Below are positions 49,038-58,183 of a DNA stretch of 64,000 nt, piece after piece. The translations under genes and the position numbers were made by a program. Under the pieces are notes generated by a model. That model was not told the origin of the DNA. It worked only from the letters and a program-made list of their open reading frames with translations, and searched no databases. The stretch is from Lysobacter soli. GTDB taxonomy: Bacteria > Pseudomonadota > Gammaproteobacteria > Xanthomonadales > Xanthomonadaceae. Location of the stretch: the NCBI RefSeq assembly GCF_003382285.1, contig NZ_QTJR01000007.1:124001-188000 (forward strand), written 5' to 3'. The first letter of the stretch is position 1. The number at the start of each line of letters is the position of its first letter.

Positions 49038-49718
49038 TCAGCGCCGCCCCAGCAGCCAGTTCGCCATGCGGTACAGGCGCGTCACCGCGGCCGTGCCGCG
49101 TGCGCCGGTCAGCGGTTCGGCGAGGTCGGCGAGTTCGGCCTGGCGCGCTTCGCTCAGACGCGGGGCGCGCTCGGCGAAGGCGACCAGCGCGACCTGTTCG
49201 TACGGACGCAACGCGATCGACGGCGCCAGCGCGGTGTCGACGGCGGCCGGTTGCGGATCGCGCGGGCGGGCGTCGTGCACGACCAGCGTGCCGGCGACCA
49301 TGTCGCCCAGTCGCCGGCCCCAGGGATCGACCAGGCTCGACACCAAGCCGGCCGCGTAGGCCAGCGGCAGCATGTCGACCACGCGCAACAGGTTGCGGGT
49401 GAACGCCGCGAGCCAGCCGACCGGCGCGCCGTTGGCGGCGATCACGCGCAGGCCCATCGAGCGCTTGCCCGGCGTGCGCCCGTTCCACATCGCCTCGAAG
49501 ACGATCGGGTAGAACCAGTACACCAGGAACATCGCCACGGCATAGAAGCCCGCGCCACCGCGGCCGAAGGCGCCGAGGAACGTCCCCATCGCCATCATCA
49601 CGCCGGCGCGCACCAGGAAGTCGATCAGCCATGCCAGCGCGCGCGGCACGGGGCCGGCGGCGGGCAGGTGGAGGGCCACGCCCTCCGGCGTCACGACTTC
49701 CCGGTACGTGTCGAGCAT
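49038..49718 (-). CDS. RDD family membrane protein (first of three)
   Basis: 226 residues. The RDD domain has ALAWLIDFLVRAGVMMAMG (Arg and Asp of the family name), a second helix FYAVAMFLVYWFYPIVFEA, GRTPGKRSMGLRVI and LGDMVAGTLVV. The C-terminal tail beyond about 165 is cytoplasmic and rich in Arg and Glu. It begins MLDTYREVVTPEGV. It differs clearly from the other two RDD proteins upstream, so the three are not a simple recent triplication. Confidence 0.88.
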   Translation of the reverse strand: MLDTYREVVTPEGVALHLPAAGPVPRALAWLIDFLVRAGVMMAMGTFLGAFGRGGAGFYAVAMFLVYWFYPIVFEAMWNGRTPGKRSMGLRVIAANGAPVGWLAAFTRNLLRVVDMLPLAYAAGLVSSLVDPWGRRLGDMVAGTLVVHDARPRDPQPAAVDTALAPSIALRPYEQVALVAFAERAPRLSEARQAELADLAEPLTGARGTAAVTRLYRMANWLLGRR

Positions 49719-50236
49719 CAGGCGTTCACGACGATCGTGTCGGCGAAGTAGTCGTGCAGGCAGCGGCGCTCCTCGCCGAAGATCCACAGGATGTTCGCGA
49801 GGGAGAAGATCGCGCCGAGGAACGGAATCGCGCCCACCACCGCCGGCGCGATCATGCGCAGGCCGAGGATGCGGCCGAAGCCGATGCGCTCGCCGTTGCT
49901 GCGCACGATGCGGATGCCCTGCCAGCGCTTGCCGATGGTCTGGCCGTGGCGGGCCAGCATCACCAGCTGAACCACGACCAGCGCGATCAGGCCGATGACG
50001 CCGATGGCGATCAGCACGATGCCGGCCATGCGGTTGCCGTCCGGCGCGGACGCCATCGCGGCGCCGAAGGCGAGCGGAAGCCACAGCGGGACGCCGATGA
50101 AGCCGTCGGCCAGTGCCGCGAGCAGGCGCGTGGTGCGTTCGGCCTTGCGGGCGGGGTTGTCGACGGTGGTCTCGACGAGGGTTGCGCTCGGTGCGGCGTA
50201 CGGATTGTTGCTGACTTCGCTCACGTTCGGCTCCAT
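49718..50236 (-). CDS. RDD family membrane protein (second of three)
   Basis: 172 residues from MEPNVSEVSNNPYAAP; a GTG four codons on is an alternative start. Two or three helices follow (FIGVPLWLPLAFGAAMA, IVLIAIGVIGLIALVVVQLV), then TIGKRWQGIRIVRSNGERIGF, and the C-terminus FSLANILWIFGEERRCLHDYFADTIVVNA in separate parts. Its N-terminal YAAP motif and C-terminal half closely resemble the next RDD protein upstream (50365-50880), indicating a tandem duplication. Its stop overlaps the first RDD start codon by one base. Confidence 0.87.
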   Translation of the reverse strand: MEPNVSEVSNNPYAAPSATLVETTVDNPARKAERTTRLLAALADGFIGVPLWLPLAFGAAMASAPDGNRMAGIVLIAIGVIGLIALVVVQLVMLARHGQTIGKRWQGIRIVRSNGERIGFGRILGLRMIAPAVVGAIPFLGAIFSLANILWIFGEERRCLHDYFADTIVVNA

Positions 50237-50364
50237 TACCTTCGGTTGCGGCACGCCCGGGCTCCGGGCGCGCCAGAGGCGTGCTTCAACGGGATGCTGC
50301 TTCGGATGATCCGCATTCGGCCGGCGCGTCCGGAAGACGCTCCGCGCGCCGGCGCACGCCGCGG

Positions 50365-50880
50365 TCAGGCGTTGACGACCATCGTGTCGCAGAACAGGTC
50401 GTGCAGGCAGCGGCGTTCCTCGCCGAAGATCCACAGCGGATTGGCGAGCGAGAACGCCCACCCCACGTACGGGATCGCGCCGACCAGTCCGGGCACGAAG
50501 TAGCGCAGCACGAGCATGCGGCGCAGGCTCGCGCGGCTGCCGTCGGTGCGCACGATGCGCATGCCCATCACGCGCTTGCCGATGCTCTGGCCGTCGCGAT
50601 GCATCAGCACGCACCAGTAGACGAACAGCGCGATGATGCACACCAGCGAGAACAGGATCAGCGAACCGCCGAGCGCGCCGATGCCGCGTTCGGGCTTGAA
50701 CCGCAGCGCACCGATCACCGCCGGCAACATCGCGGCAAAGTAGATGCCGCAGTCGATCAGATAGGCCAGCAGGCGGCGGCCACGATCGGCCGGCTCCAGG
50801 CCGTCGTCGTGATCCACGGGTGCGGCGACGACCTGCGCGGCGGGCGCCGCGTAGGGATTGCGATACTCGAAACCTTCCAT
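50365..50880 (-). CDS. RDD family membrane protein (third of three)
   Basis: 171 residues, starting MEGFEYRNPYAAPAAQ. It shares NPYAAP, SIGKRVMGMRIVRTDG, FSLANPLWIFGEERRCLHD and DTMVVNA with the neighbouring RDD protein, at matching positions, so the two are tandem paralogues. Two strongly hydrophobic helices (GIYFAAMLPAVIGALRF and LILFSLVCIIALFVYWCVLM) are visible. RDD proteins are inner-membrane proteins of poorly known function, some linked to ion transport. Confidence 0.87.
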   Translation of the reverse strand: MEGFEYRNPYAAPAAQVVAAPVDHDDGLEPADRGRRLLAYLIDCGIYFAAMLPAVIGALRFKPERGIGALGGSLILFSLVCIIALFVYWCVLMHRDGQSIGKRVMGMRIVRTDGSRASLRRMLVLRYFVPGLVGAIPYVGWAFSLANPLWIFGEERRCLHDLFCDTMVVNA

Positions 50881-50962
50881 GTGATCCCCATTGCGTTCGC
50901 GACGCCATCCCGGGCGTCGGTTGATGCGGTGGCCGCGGCCCCCTGCCGCGTCCTGCCGCCCG

Positions 50963-51502
50963 CTACCCGGTCGTGCCGAGGTAGCGGTCCTTCAATCGTA
51001 CATAGTGCGCGGCGCTGTAGTGCAACTGTTCGATCTCGCGGTCGTCGAGCCGGCGGACCAGCCGCGCCGGATTGCCCAGCCACAGCTCGCCCTCGCCGAC
51101 CTGCTTGCCCGGCGCGACCACCGCCCCGGCGCCGACGAAGCCGTGCCGGTGCACGCGCGCGCCGTCGAGGATGCGCGCGCCCATGCCGATCAGGCAGAAA
51201 TCGTCGAGCGTGCAGGCATGCAGGATCACGCCGTGGCCGATGGTGACGTCGTTGCCGACGGTCGTCGGCACGCCGCCCGGACGCGTGTACGGCCCCTCGT
51301 GCGTGACGTGGACGATGGTCCCGTCCTGCACGTTCGTACGCGCGCCGATGTGGATCGAATTGACGTCGCCGCGGATCACGCAGCCCGGCCAGACGGACAC
51401 GTCGTCGCCCAGCGTGACATCGCCGATGATCGTGGCGGCCGGATCGACGTAGACGCGTTCGCCTAGGGCGGGAAAGGTGTCGAGGTAAGGACGCAGGCTC
51501 AT
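50963..51502 (-). CDS. Gamma-carbonic anhydrase family protein
   Basis: 179 residues built as a left-handed beta-helix of hexapeptide repeats (VYVDPAATIIGDVTLGDDVSV and onward). The three zinc-ligand histidines are present: one in IVHVTHEG and two in GHGVILHACTL. It is related to YrdA/CaiE-type proteins; true carbonic anhydrase activity is not certain from sequence. A TAGACT hexamer 6 bases upstream suggests a leaderless message. Confidence 0.92.
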   Translation of the reverse strand: MSLRPYLDTFPALGERVYVDPAATIIGDVTLGDDVSVWPGCVIRGDVNSIHIGARTNVQDGTIVHVTHEGPYTRPGGVPTTVGNDVTIGHGVILHACTLDDFCLIGMGARILDGARVHRHGFVGAGAVVAPGKQVGEGELWLGNPARLVRRLDDREIEQLHYSAAHYVRLKDRYLGTTG

Positions 51503-51508
51503 CCGCCG

Positions 51509-51514
51509 AGTCTA
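51509..51514 (-). promoter_or_regulatory. -10-like hexamer of the gamma-carbonic anhydrase gene, leaderless spacing
   Basis: TAGACT on the minus strand, 6 bases from the ATG. Confidence 0.4.
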
Positions 51515-51605
51515 GCGCGCGCGGCGCCCGCTGCCCCATTCAGTCGGCCGCGTCGCCCCCCGGCGCGCGCCGCTTTCGCCCCTCCGGACCGCCACGGACG
51601 CGGAC

Positions 51606-51611
51606 TACACT
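51606..51611 (+). promoter_or_regulatory. -10-like hexamer of the coniferyl aldehyde dehydrogenase gene, leaderless spacing
   Basis: TACACT, 7 bases before the ATG at 51619, without a ribosome site between. Confidence 0.4.
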
Positions 51612-51618
51612 CGACCGC

Positions 51619-53055
51619 ATGGACATCACCGCCGATACGCCGCTGAACGAACTGGCCGCCACCCGCGAGCGCCTGCGCGCCGCGTGGCAGGCGCGCAAGC
51701 CCGACTACACGCAGCGGCGCGCCGACCTCGTGCGGCTGCGCGGCGTGTTCCGTTCGCGCATCGATTCGATGGACGCGGCGATCCGCGCCGACTTCGGCCA
51801 TCGCAGCCAGCACGAGAACCTGCTGTCGGAAGCGATGATCGTGCTGGCCGAACTCGACCACGCGCTCAAGCACCTGCGCCGCTGGATGAAGCCGCGCCGC
51901 GCGGCGGTGGGCTGGCGCTTCTGGCCGGCGAGCGCGCGCATCGTGCCCGAACCGGTCGGCGTGGTCGGCATCCTGTCGCCGTGGAATTACCCGGTGAACC
52001 TCGCGCTGGTGCCGCTGGTGTCGGCGGTCGCCGCGGGCAACCACGTCTACCTCAAGCCGTCCGAACACACGCCGCGCACGAGCCAGTGGCTGCGCGAGCT
52101 GCTGTCGGAGGTGTTCCCGGCCGACCGCGTCGCCGTCGCGCTGGGCGGGCCGGAGCTGGGCGCGGCCTTCGCCGCGCTGCCGTTCGACCACCTGCTGTTC
52201 ACCGGTTCGACCGCCGTCGGCCGCAAGGTGATGGCCGCGGCCGCGCCGAACCTCACGCCGGTCACGCTCGAACTGGGCGGCAAGGCGCCGGCGGTGGTGT
52301 GCGCGGATTTCGACCTGCGCAAGGCCGCCGCGCGCATCGCCACCGGCAAATGGTTCAACGCCGGGCAGACCTGCATCGGCGTGGATTACGTGCTGGTCGA
52401 CGAAGCCCGCGGTGGCGCGTTCGTCGAGGCGATCCGCGACGAATTGCTCGCGCGTTATCCCGGCTTCGATACCACCACCGACTACACCCGCATCATCAAC
52501 GATGCGCAGTACGCGCGCCTTCGCGGCTATGTCGACGACGCGCGTGCGCGCGGCACGATCGTTGTCGAACCATTGACCGACACGCTCGATGCGGCGGCGC
52601 GCGAGCGTCTCCAGCGCGAACGCCTCTTTCCGCCCACGCTGCTGGCCGAACCGCCGCTCGACAGCGAGGTGATGCGCAACGAGATCTTCGGGCCGATTCT
52701 TCCGGTCCTGACGTATCGCACGCTCGATGATGCGATCGAACGCATCCGCTCGATGGATCGCCCGCTCGCGCTGTATCCCTTCAGCAACGATGCGCGCAGC
52801 ATCGACAGGATCGTGTCGGGCACGCTGGCCGGCGGCGTCACCGTGAACGACACGCTGCTGCATTTCGGCGCGCACGACCTGCCGTTCGGCGGCATCGGCC
52901 CCAGCGGCATCGGCGCGATCCACGGCCGCACCGGCTTCGACACCTTCAGCAAGCTGCTGCCGGTGTTCCGCCAGCGCAGCTTCGCCGGCAGCGACCTGCT
53001 CAAGCCGCCCTATCGCGGCTTCGTCGATCGCATGGTGCGCATGCTGTCGAAGTGA
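51619..53055 (+). CDS. calB: Coniferyl aldehyde dehydrogenase family protein
   Basis: 478 residues. The catalytic cysteine is C252 in FNAGQTCIGVDYVL and the general base E218 in TLELGGKAPAVV. NAD contacts include SPWNYPVNLALVPL and FTGSTAVGRKVM. The C-terminal NDTLLHFGAHDLPFGGIGPSGIGAIHG is typical of class 3-like ALDHs, to which coniferyl aldehyde dehydrogenase belongs. It oxidises aromatic or aliphatic aldehydes to acids; the physiological substrate is not fixed by sequence. It is convergent with the threonine aldolase gene, which ends four bases away. Confidence 0.9.
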   Translation: MDITADTPLNELAATRERLRAAWQARKPDYTQRRADLVRLRGVFRSRIDSMDAAIRADFGHRSQHENLLSEAMIVLAELDHALKHLRRWMKPRRAAVGWRFWPASARIVPEPVGVVGILSPWNYPVNLALVPLVSAVAAGNHVYLKPSEHTPRTSQWLRELLSEVFPADRVAVALGGPELGAAFAALPFDHLLFTGSTAVGRKVMAAAAPNLTPVTLELGGKAPAVVCADFDLRKAAARIATGKWFNAGQTCIGVDYVLVDEARGGAFVEAIRDELLARYPGFDTTTDYTRIINDAQYARLRGYVDDARARGTIVVEPLTDTLDAAARERLQRERLFPPTLLAEPPLDSEVMRNEIFGPILPVLTYRTLDDAIERIRSMDRPLALYPFSNDARSIDRIVSGTLAGGVTVNDTLLHFGAHDLPFGGIGPSGIGAIHGRTGFDTFSKLLPVFRQRSFAGSDLLKPPYRGFVDRMVRMLSK

Positions 53056-53059
53056 CGCG

Positions 53060-54076
53060 TCAGCACGAAGCGAACGCGCGCAGCACCTGCACGGTGCGCG
53101 CGACGGCTTCGTCGTCGACATCCAGGTGCGTGACCATGCGGATCGACGGCGTATAGCCGATCGACATGCGGATGCGCGCGTCGTCGAGCGTGCGGCGCAG
53201 CGCGTCCAGGCGCTCCACCGGCACGTCGATGAACACCATGTTGGTGTGCTGCGCGACGACCTTCACGTCGTCCAGTCCCTGCAATCCGTCGGCCAGACGC
53301 GTGGCGCGCGCGTGGTCGTCGGCGAGCCTCGCGACGTGATGGTCCAGCGCGAACGACGCCGCGGCCGCGAGCATGCCGGCCTGTCGCATGCCGCCGCCGA
53401 CGACCTTGCGCCAGCGCTTCGCGGTTTCGATCAGCTCGCGCGTGCCGAGCAGCACCGAGCCGACCGGCGCGCCGAGCCCTTTCGACAGGCACACCGACAC
53501 GCTGTCGAAATTCTTCGTCACCTCTCGCGGGGCAACGCCCAGGGCGACGATCGCGTTGAACATGCGCGCGCCGTCCAGGTGCAGCGCGAGGCCGCGGCGG
53601 TCGCACAGCGCGCGCGCATCGGCGAGGTACTGCAGCGGCAGGACGCGGCCGTGCCAGGTGTTTTCCAGGCACAGCAGGCGCGTGCGCGCGAAGTGCGGAT
53701 CGACCGGCTTGATCGCGCGTTCCACCGCATCCAGCGGAAGCGTGCCGTCGGGCGCATGCACGATCGGCTGCGGCTGGATCGAGCCGAGCACCGCCGCGCC
53801 GCCACCTTCGTACTTGTAGGTGTGCGCGTCCATGCCGACGATGTACTCGTCGCCGCGTGCGCAATGCGCCATCAGGCCGATCAGGTTCGACTGCGTGCCG
53901 CTGGGCACGAACAGGCCCGCCTCGAAGCCGAGTTCATCGGCCAGCCGCGCCTGCAGCGCGTTGACGGACGGGTCCTCGCCGTAGACGTCATCGCCGACGG
54001 GCGCGCGCATCATCGCCTCGCGCATGGCATCGGTGGGCTGGGTGACGGTGTCGCTGCGAAGGTCGATCCACTGCAT
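53060..54076 (-). CDS. ltaE: Low-specificity L-threonine aldolase
   Basis: 338 residues, PLP fold type I. The pyridoxal lysine is K199 in SVCLSKGLGAPVGSVLLG. Other family motifs are DLRSDTVTQPTDAMREAM, DVYGEDPSVNALQARLA and GARMFNAIVALG. It cleaves L-threonine and L-allo-threonine to glycine and acetaldehyde. The start MQWIDLRSDT is preceded about 30 bases away by a TATACT-like hexamer (CATACT). Long antisense frames here are shadows. Confidence 0.95.
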   Translation of the reverse strand: MQWIDLRSDTVTQPTDAMREAMMRAPVGDDVYGEDPSVNALQARLADELGFEAGLFVPSGTQSNLIGLMAHCARGDEYIVGMDAHTYKYEGGGAAVLGSIQPQPIVHAPDGTLPLDAVERAIKPVDPHFARTRLLCLENTWHGRVLPLQYLADARALCDRRGLALHLDGARMFNAIVALGVAPREVTKNFDSVSVCLSKGLGAPVGSVLLGTRELIETAKRWRKVVGGGMRQAGMLAAAASFALDHHVARLADDHARATRLADGLQGLDDVKVVAQHTNMVFIDVPVERLDALRRTLDDARIRMSIGYTPSIRMVTHLDVDDEAVARTVQVLRAFASC

Positions 54077-54180
54077 GGCGGCGGCTTGCTGGGAATGAAC
54101 GCCGAGTATGCCGCGCGGCGCCGGCGTCCGGCATTGCGCAAGCGGTGCGGTCGCGGCCTGCGGAGGGCGCATCGGCTCGC

Positions 54181-54186
54181 TACACT
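54181..54186 (+). promoter_or_regulatory. -10-like hexamer of xthA, leaderless spacing
   Basis: TACACT, 7 bases before the xthA ATG; it is the same hexamer and spacing as at 51606. Confidence 0.4.
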
Positions 54187-54193
54187 GCGCCCC

Positions 54194-54961
54194 ATGAAAA
54201 TCGCCAGCTGGAACGTCAACTCGCTCAACGTGCGCCTGCCGCACCTGGAACAGTGGCTCGCCACGTCCTCGCCGGACATCGTCGCGCTGCAGGAAACCAA
54301 GCTGGAGGACGAGAAGTTCCCCGACGATCCGTTGATCGCGATGGGCTATCGCAGCGTGTTCGCCGGGCAGAAGACCTACAACGGCGTGGCCGTGCTCTCG
54401 CGCGAGCGCGCCACCGACGTGCAGATCGGCGTGCCGGGCTTCGAGGACGAGCAGAAGCGCGTGCTCGCCGCGACCGTCGGCGACCTGCGCATCGTCAACC
54501 TGTACGTGGTGAACGGGCAGTCGGTCGGCAGCGACAAGTACGCCTACAAACTGCGCTGGCTGGATGCCGTGCACGACTGGCTCGCGCAGGAGCTGGTGAC
54601 GCATCCGCGCATGATCGTGCTGGGCGACTTCAACATCGCGCCGGACGACCGCGACGTGCACGACCCGGTCGTGTGGAACGACGGGCACATCCTCACTTCG
54701 CGCGCCGAACGCGATGCGCTGCAGCGGCTGTACTCGCTGGGCCTGCACGATGCGTATCGCGCGCTCAATCCCGAGGAATCGCAGTTCAGCTGGTGGGATT
54801 ACCGCCAAGGCGGCTTCCGCCGGAACCTCGGCCTGCGCATCGACCTCACGCTGGTGTCGGAAGCCCTGCGCCCGCACACGGCGGCGTCGGGCATCGATCG
54901 CGAACCGCGCACGTGGGATCGACCGAGCGACCATGCGCCGGCGTGGGTGGAGTTGAAGTAG
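54194..54961 (+). CDS. xthA: Exodeoxyribonuclease III
   Basis: 255 residues, AP endonuclease/3'-exonuclease of base excision repair. Active-site motifs are SWNVNSLNVRL, the metal-binding E34 in LQETKLED, YNGVAVLSR, GDFNIAPDDRDVHD and the final DRPSDHAPAWVEL with the Asp-His pair. The frame is open far upstream, but that part is antisense to the aldolase gene. It is divergent from ltaE with 117 bases between. Confidence 0.96.
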   Translation: MKIASWNVNSLNVRLPHLEQWLATSSPDIVALQETKLEDEKFPDDPLIAMGYRSVFAGQKTYNGVAVLSRERATDVQIGVPGFEDEQKRVLAATVGDLRIVNLYVVNGQSVGSDKYAYKLRWLDAVHDWLAQELVTHPRMIVLGDFNIAPDDRDVHDPVVWNDGHILTSRAERDALQRLYSLGLHDAYRALNPEESQFSWWDYRQGGFRRNLGLRIDLTLVSEALRPHTAASGIDREPRTWDRPSDHAPAWVELK

Positions 54962-54992
54962 GGTTTATCCGTTGCAAGGCCTCGTCGTCGCC

Positions 54993-55142
54993 GTCATCCC
55001 GGCGAAGGCCGGGACCCAGGCCTCAACGGACGATCGAAGCGACGCCTTTGCGTTCGGCGAGTCCCAGGACGCCACGAGGTTGGGCCAACTCCGGCTACGG
55101 ATGACGTGGCAGCCTGGTTCCCGGCTTTCGCCGGGATGACGT
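54993..55142. repeat. Inverted pair of type A repeats
   Basis: A minus-oriented copy (54993-55022) and a plus-oriented copy (55113-55142) between the convergent xthA and xanA2 genes. As at 5906-6010, the pair could form a bidirectional stop for transcription. Confidence 0.85.
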
Positions 55143-55174
55143 TGGCCTGGTGCTCCGGCGTACTGCCGGTTGCA

Positions 55175-56560
55175 TCAACCCGTCGCCACACCCTCATGCC
55201 CGTGCAGCAGCGCCTCCAGCGCATGCCGCGGCAGCTTGCCCGTCTCGTTGCGCGGGAGCGTATCGACGCGGCGCAGCGGACGCGGAAGGAAGACCGGATC
55301 GAGCTGCTGGCGCAACGCATGCAGGATGTCGTGCTCGTCCACCGTAGGCGCGACCACCAGCGCGGCGATGCGGCGCACGCCGATGGCGTCTTCGGCATCG
55401 AGCTGGAACATCACGCCATCCTCCACGCCCGGCACCGCGAGCAGCTTGCGCGTGAGATCGCCCAGCGAGGCGCGCTTGCCGGCGATGTCGAGCAAATCAG
55501 CGTTGCGGCCGCGCAGCTCGAAGCGGCCGTCGGCATGCACTTCCATCAGGTCCGCCAGCACGATGGGTTCGGCCAGGTGCGGCGCGTGCACGGCGGTGCC
55601 GTCGGGCTGCGGCGCCAGGCGAACGCCGGGCAGCGGCGTCCACGCGTCGTCGCGCGCGGTGCGGCGGCGTGCGAAGACGCAGGTTTCGGTCGAACCGAAC
55701 ACCTCGCGCACTTCGCAACCGAAGCGCGCTTCGGCCTGCGCGGCGAGCTCCGGCGGCATCGGCGCGGTCGCCGAGACGATGCCGGCCAGCGGCGGCAGCG
55801 AAAGCCCGGACGCCACCAGCGCACGCAGGTGCACCGGCGTGGTGACCAGCAGCGGCGGCGTGGGCGAATCGTGCAGCGCACGCGCGACGTCGGCCGGGAA
55901 CAGCGGCCGCGCCGCGTGCACCGCCACCGGCCCGAGCAGCGGCATCAGCACCGACATCTCCATGCCGTACATGTGCTGCGGCGGCACGGTTGCGATGACG
56001 TGCGTCAGGTCGTCGCGAAGCAGGCCGTCGAGCGCGGCGAGGTTCTGCGCGGTGCTCGTGCGGAAGCTGGTCCACGTCTTGCCGTAGGCGCGCGGCTGGC
56101 CGGTGCTGCCGGAGGTGAAGCCGATGGCGACGCGCGCGTTCGCATCGACGATGAGTTCATCGCCTTCGAGTTCGTCCAGGCGGTCCGGGATGCGCATGCA
56201 ATGCGGCGGCGCCGGGGCGAGGTCGATGTCGGTCAGGCAGTAGCCGTCCGGATGCTGCGCGAGCACCTGCTCGACCACGCCCGGCGCGCGCGAGGGCGGC
56301 ATCAGCGTGGTCTGCCCTCGCGCCGCGGCGGCGCAGAAGGCGACGAGGTAGCGGTAGCGGTCCTCGCACAGGTTGAGCGCGAAGCGTGCGGCCGGCAGCG
56401 CGGCCGCCAATGCCCGCACGTGGCGGGCGAAGGTCGCACGGTCGATCGCATGCCCGCCTTCGTCGAAGGCGATGGCGAGCGCGCCGGTGCCGTGGATGAG
56501 CGGCACGGGCGAGGTCGGAACGGGACTGGGTACTTCGACGACCGCGGACATGGATGGCAC
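55175..56560 (-). CDS. xanA2: Hydroxybenzoate-AMP ligase for pigment starter loading (XanA2-like)
   Basis: 461 residues from GTG 56560 (AGGA at 5-6 bases); ATG 56551 is the alternative. ANL-superfamily adenylation motifs are [20 protein letters not shown] (A3), [35 protein letters not shown] (A5), the hinge [22 protein letters not shown] (A7-A8) and the catalytic lysine in [14 protein letters not shown] (A10). The shape is that of the small aryl-acid ligases in aryl-polyene and xanthomonadin systems. It would adenylate 3- or 4-hydroxybenzoate made by XanB2 and load it on the cluster's ACP. It lies about 27 kb from the main cluster and is divergent from a PPTase gene. Confidence 0.88.
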   Translation of the reverse strand: MPSMSAVVEVPSPVPTSPVPLIHGTGALAIAFDEGGHAIDRATFARHVRALAAALPAARFALNLCEDRYRYLVAFCAAAARGQTTLMPPSRAPGVVEQVLAQHPDGYCLTDIDLAPAPPHCMRIPDRLDELEGDELIVDANARVAIGFTSGSTGQPRAYGKTWTSFRTSTAQNLAALDGLLRDDLTHVIATVPPQHMYGMEMSVLMPLLGPVAVHAARPLFPADVARALHDSPTPPLLVTTPVHLRALVASGLSLPPLAGIVSATAPMPPELAAQAEARFGCEVREVFGSTETCVFARRRTARDDAWTPLPGVRLAPQPDGTAVHAPHLAEPIVLADLMEVHADGRFELRGRNADLLDIAGKRASLGDLTRKLLAVPGVEDGVMFQLDAEDAIGVRRIAALVVAPTVDEHDILHALRQQLDPVFLPRPLRRVDTLPRNETGKLPRHALEALLHGHEGVATG

Positions 56561-56595
56561 GTGATTCCTGCGGCGAACGCCGCTTCCCCTGCCCG

Positions 56596-56603
56596 TACTT
56601 TAC
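56596..56603. promoter_or_regulatory. Overlapping divergent -10 candidates for xanA2 and the PPTase gene
   Basis: The 8-base TACTTTAC reads as TACTTT toward the PPTase gene (leader of roughly 30 bases) and TAAAGT toward xanA2 (a similar leader). Both genes would be driven from a common 76-base intergenic region. Confidence 0.35.
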
Positions 56604-56636
56604 GCTGGCGGCCGTCGTCGATCCCAATCGTGGCTC

Positions 56637-57227
56637 ATGTCCCTGTCCGCTGCCCCAACCGCCGAGCCGGTCCCGCGCTGGAGCTGGCAGCCGCATGCGC
56701 CCCGGCAACCCGCCGAGCCGCTGGCGCGCCGGTGGCTGGCCGCGGAGCTTGGAACCGGGGTAGACGCCCTGCCGCTCTCCCGCGATTCGCGCGGCCGACC
56801 CCGCCTCGAAGGCGCCTTCGCCGACTGGGATTGCAACTGGAGCCACAGCGGCGACGGTTTGCTGGTGGCACTGGGCCGCGACGTGCGCATCGGCATCGAC
56901 CTGGAGCGCGTGCGCCCGCGCGGCCGGGCCCTCGACCTCGCCCGGCGCTTCTTTACCGCGCCCGAGCTGGCGTGGCTGCACGCCGCCCCGTCGGCGGCGG
57001 TGCGCGACCACGGTTTCCTGCGCCTTTGGTGCGCGAAAGAAGCGGTGCTGAAGGCCCACGGCCATGGCATTTCGTTCGGCCTGCACCGGCTGCGCTTCGC
57101 CGACAGCCCCGACGGCCTGCGCCTGGTCGAATGCGACGCGGAACTCGGCCACGCCGGCGACTGGTCGCTGATGGAGCTGCGGCCCGCGCCGGAGTATCTG
57201 GGCGCGCTCGCGTGGCGTTCGACCTGA
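56637..57227 (+). CDS. 4'-phosphopantetheinyl transferase, Sfp/HetI type
   Basis: 196 residues. The conserved motifs are [13 protein letters not shown] (P1-like), [13 protein letters not shown] (magnesium Asp and Glu) and [19 protein letters not shown] (the WxxKEAxxK signature). It converts apo- to holo-ACP by adding phosphopantetheine from CoA. Its position head-to-head with xanA2 suggests that it activates the pigment ACP (XanC-like, 25300). The rsmG gene follows 47 bases downstream. Confidence 0.92.
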   Translation: MSLSAAPTAEPVPRWSWQPHAPRQPAEPLARRWLAAELGTGVDALPLSRDSRGRPRLEGAFADWDCNWSHSGDGLLVALGRDVRIGIDLERVRPRGRALDLARRFFTAPELAWLHAAPSAAVRDHGFLRLWCAKEAVLKAHGHGISFGLHRLRFADSPDGLRLVECDAELGHAGDWSLMELRPAPEYLGALAWRST

Positions 57228-57259
57228 CCGCGCCTCCGGAATCGGGCACCCACATCGGC

Positions 57260-57265
57260 GATACT
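57260..57265 (+). promoter_or_regulatory. -10-like hexamer of rsmG, near-leaderless spacing
   Basis: GATACT, 9 bases before the ATG at 57275; no ribosome site is visible. Confidence 0.3.
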
Positions 57266-57274
57266 GCGCGCCGC

Positions 57275-57934
57275 ATGAACACCCCCGCCCCCTTCGACGC
57301 CGCGCTTCGCCGCACGCTGGACGATGGCCTGGTCGCGCTGCACCTGGACCCGGCCGCCGTCTCCGCGCCGCTGCTGGACTACCTCGCCCTGCTGGTGCGG
57401 TGGAACAAGACCTACAACCTCACCGCCGTGCGCGACCCGCACGAGATGGTGGTCAAGCACCTGCTCGATTCGCTGGCGATGCACCCCTACGTGGACGACC
57501 TCGCCGCGCGCGGCGGTTCGCTCGCCGACCTGGGCACGGGCCCGGGGCTGCCGGGCATTCCGCTGTCGATCGTCAAGCCGGGCCTGAAGGTCACGCTGGT
57601 GGAAAGCAACGGCAAGAAGGCGCGCTTCATGCGCGAGGCGATCCGCCAGCTCGGTCTCCGGGATGCCCGCGTCGCCGAGTCGCGCATCGAGGCGGTCGAC
57701 GAGCCGGGCGCGTACGACGCCATCACCGCGCGCGCGCTCGCGACGCTGCCGCTGATCCTCGAACTGGGCGGCCACCTGCTCAAGCCCGACGGCCGCCTGC
57801 TGGCGATGAAGGGCGTGCACCCGGCCGACGAGATCGCCGCGCTGCCGGCCGGCTGGACGGTGGAGGCGTCGCATCCGATGCGCGTCCCCGGCCTGGACGC
57901 CGAGCGCCACATGGTGGTGATCGCCCGCCAGTGA
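57275..57934 (+). CDS. rsmG: 16S rRNA (guanine-527-N7) methyltransferase
   Basis: 219 residues, the normal RsmG (GidB) length. The SAM-binding motif is [18 protein letters not shown], preceded by the family signature [27 protein letters not shown], and [16 protein letters not shown] is the later motif. It methylates G527 of 16S rRNA. The order rsmG-parA-parB is the classical origin-proximal arrangement. The upstream long frame covering the pigment genes is a shadow. Confidence 0.96.
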   Translation: MNTPAPFDAALRRTLDDGLVALHLDPAAVSAPLLDYLALLVRWNKTYNLTAVRDPHEMVVKHLLDSLAMHPYVDDLAARGGSLADLGTGPGLPGIPLSIVKPGLKVTLVESNGKKARFMREAIRQLGLRDARVAESRIEAVDEPGAYDAITARALATLPLILELGGHLLKPDGRLLAMKGVHPADEIAALPAGWTVEASHPMRVPGLDAERHMVVIARQ

Positions 57935-58183
57935 GGCGGTGTCGTTCGCCCAAGCCGTGACGCCGCGCGCAACTGCGTAAACGGGGTGGAACCGCCCGTC
58001 CGCGCAAAACCGGCGCAAGTGCTTGATCCGGCGCAGCCGCCGCCGGACGGTCCGTGCCGATGGCCCATACAGCTATCGGCGACGGGGCACGCGTCTTCCC
58101 ATCCGGGCATAATCCCCGGTCCGGCCCCACGCCGGCCCTACTTCCGCGCTTCCATCACTAAACCCAAGACCAGGACGAGCCGC

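Noticed and set aside
53126-54961. xthA as a 611-residue protein with a long N-terminal extension
   Set aside because: The extension is antisense to ltaE; exonuclease III starts at MKIASWNVN, where homologues start and a -10-like hexamer is present.
55106-57934. rsmG as a 942-residue fusion
   Set aside because: The first 720 codons are antisense to xanA2 and out of frame with the PPTase gene; only the final 219 residues match a protein family.
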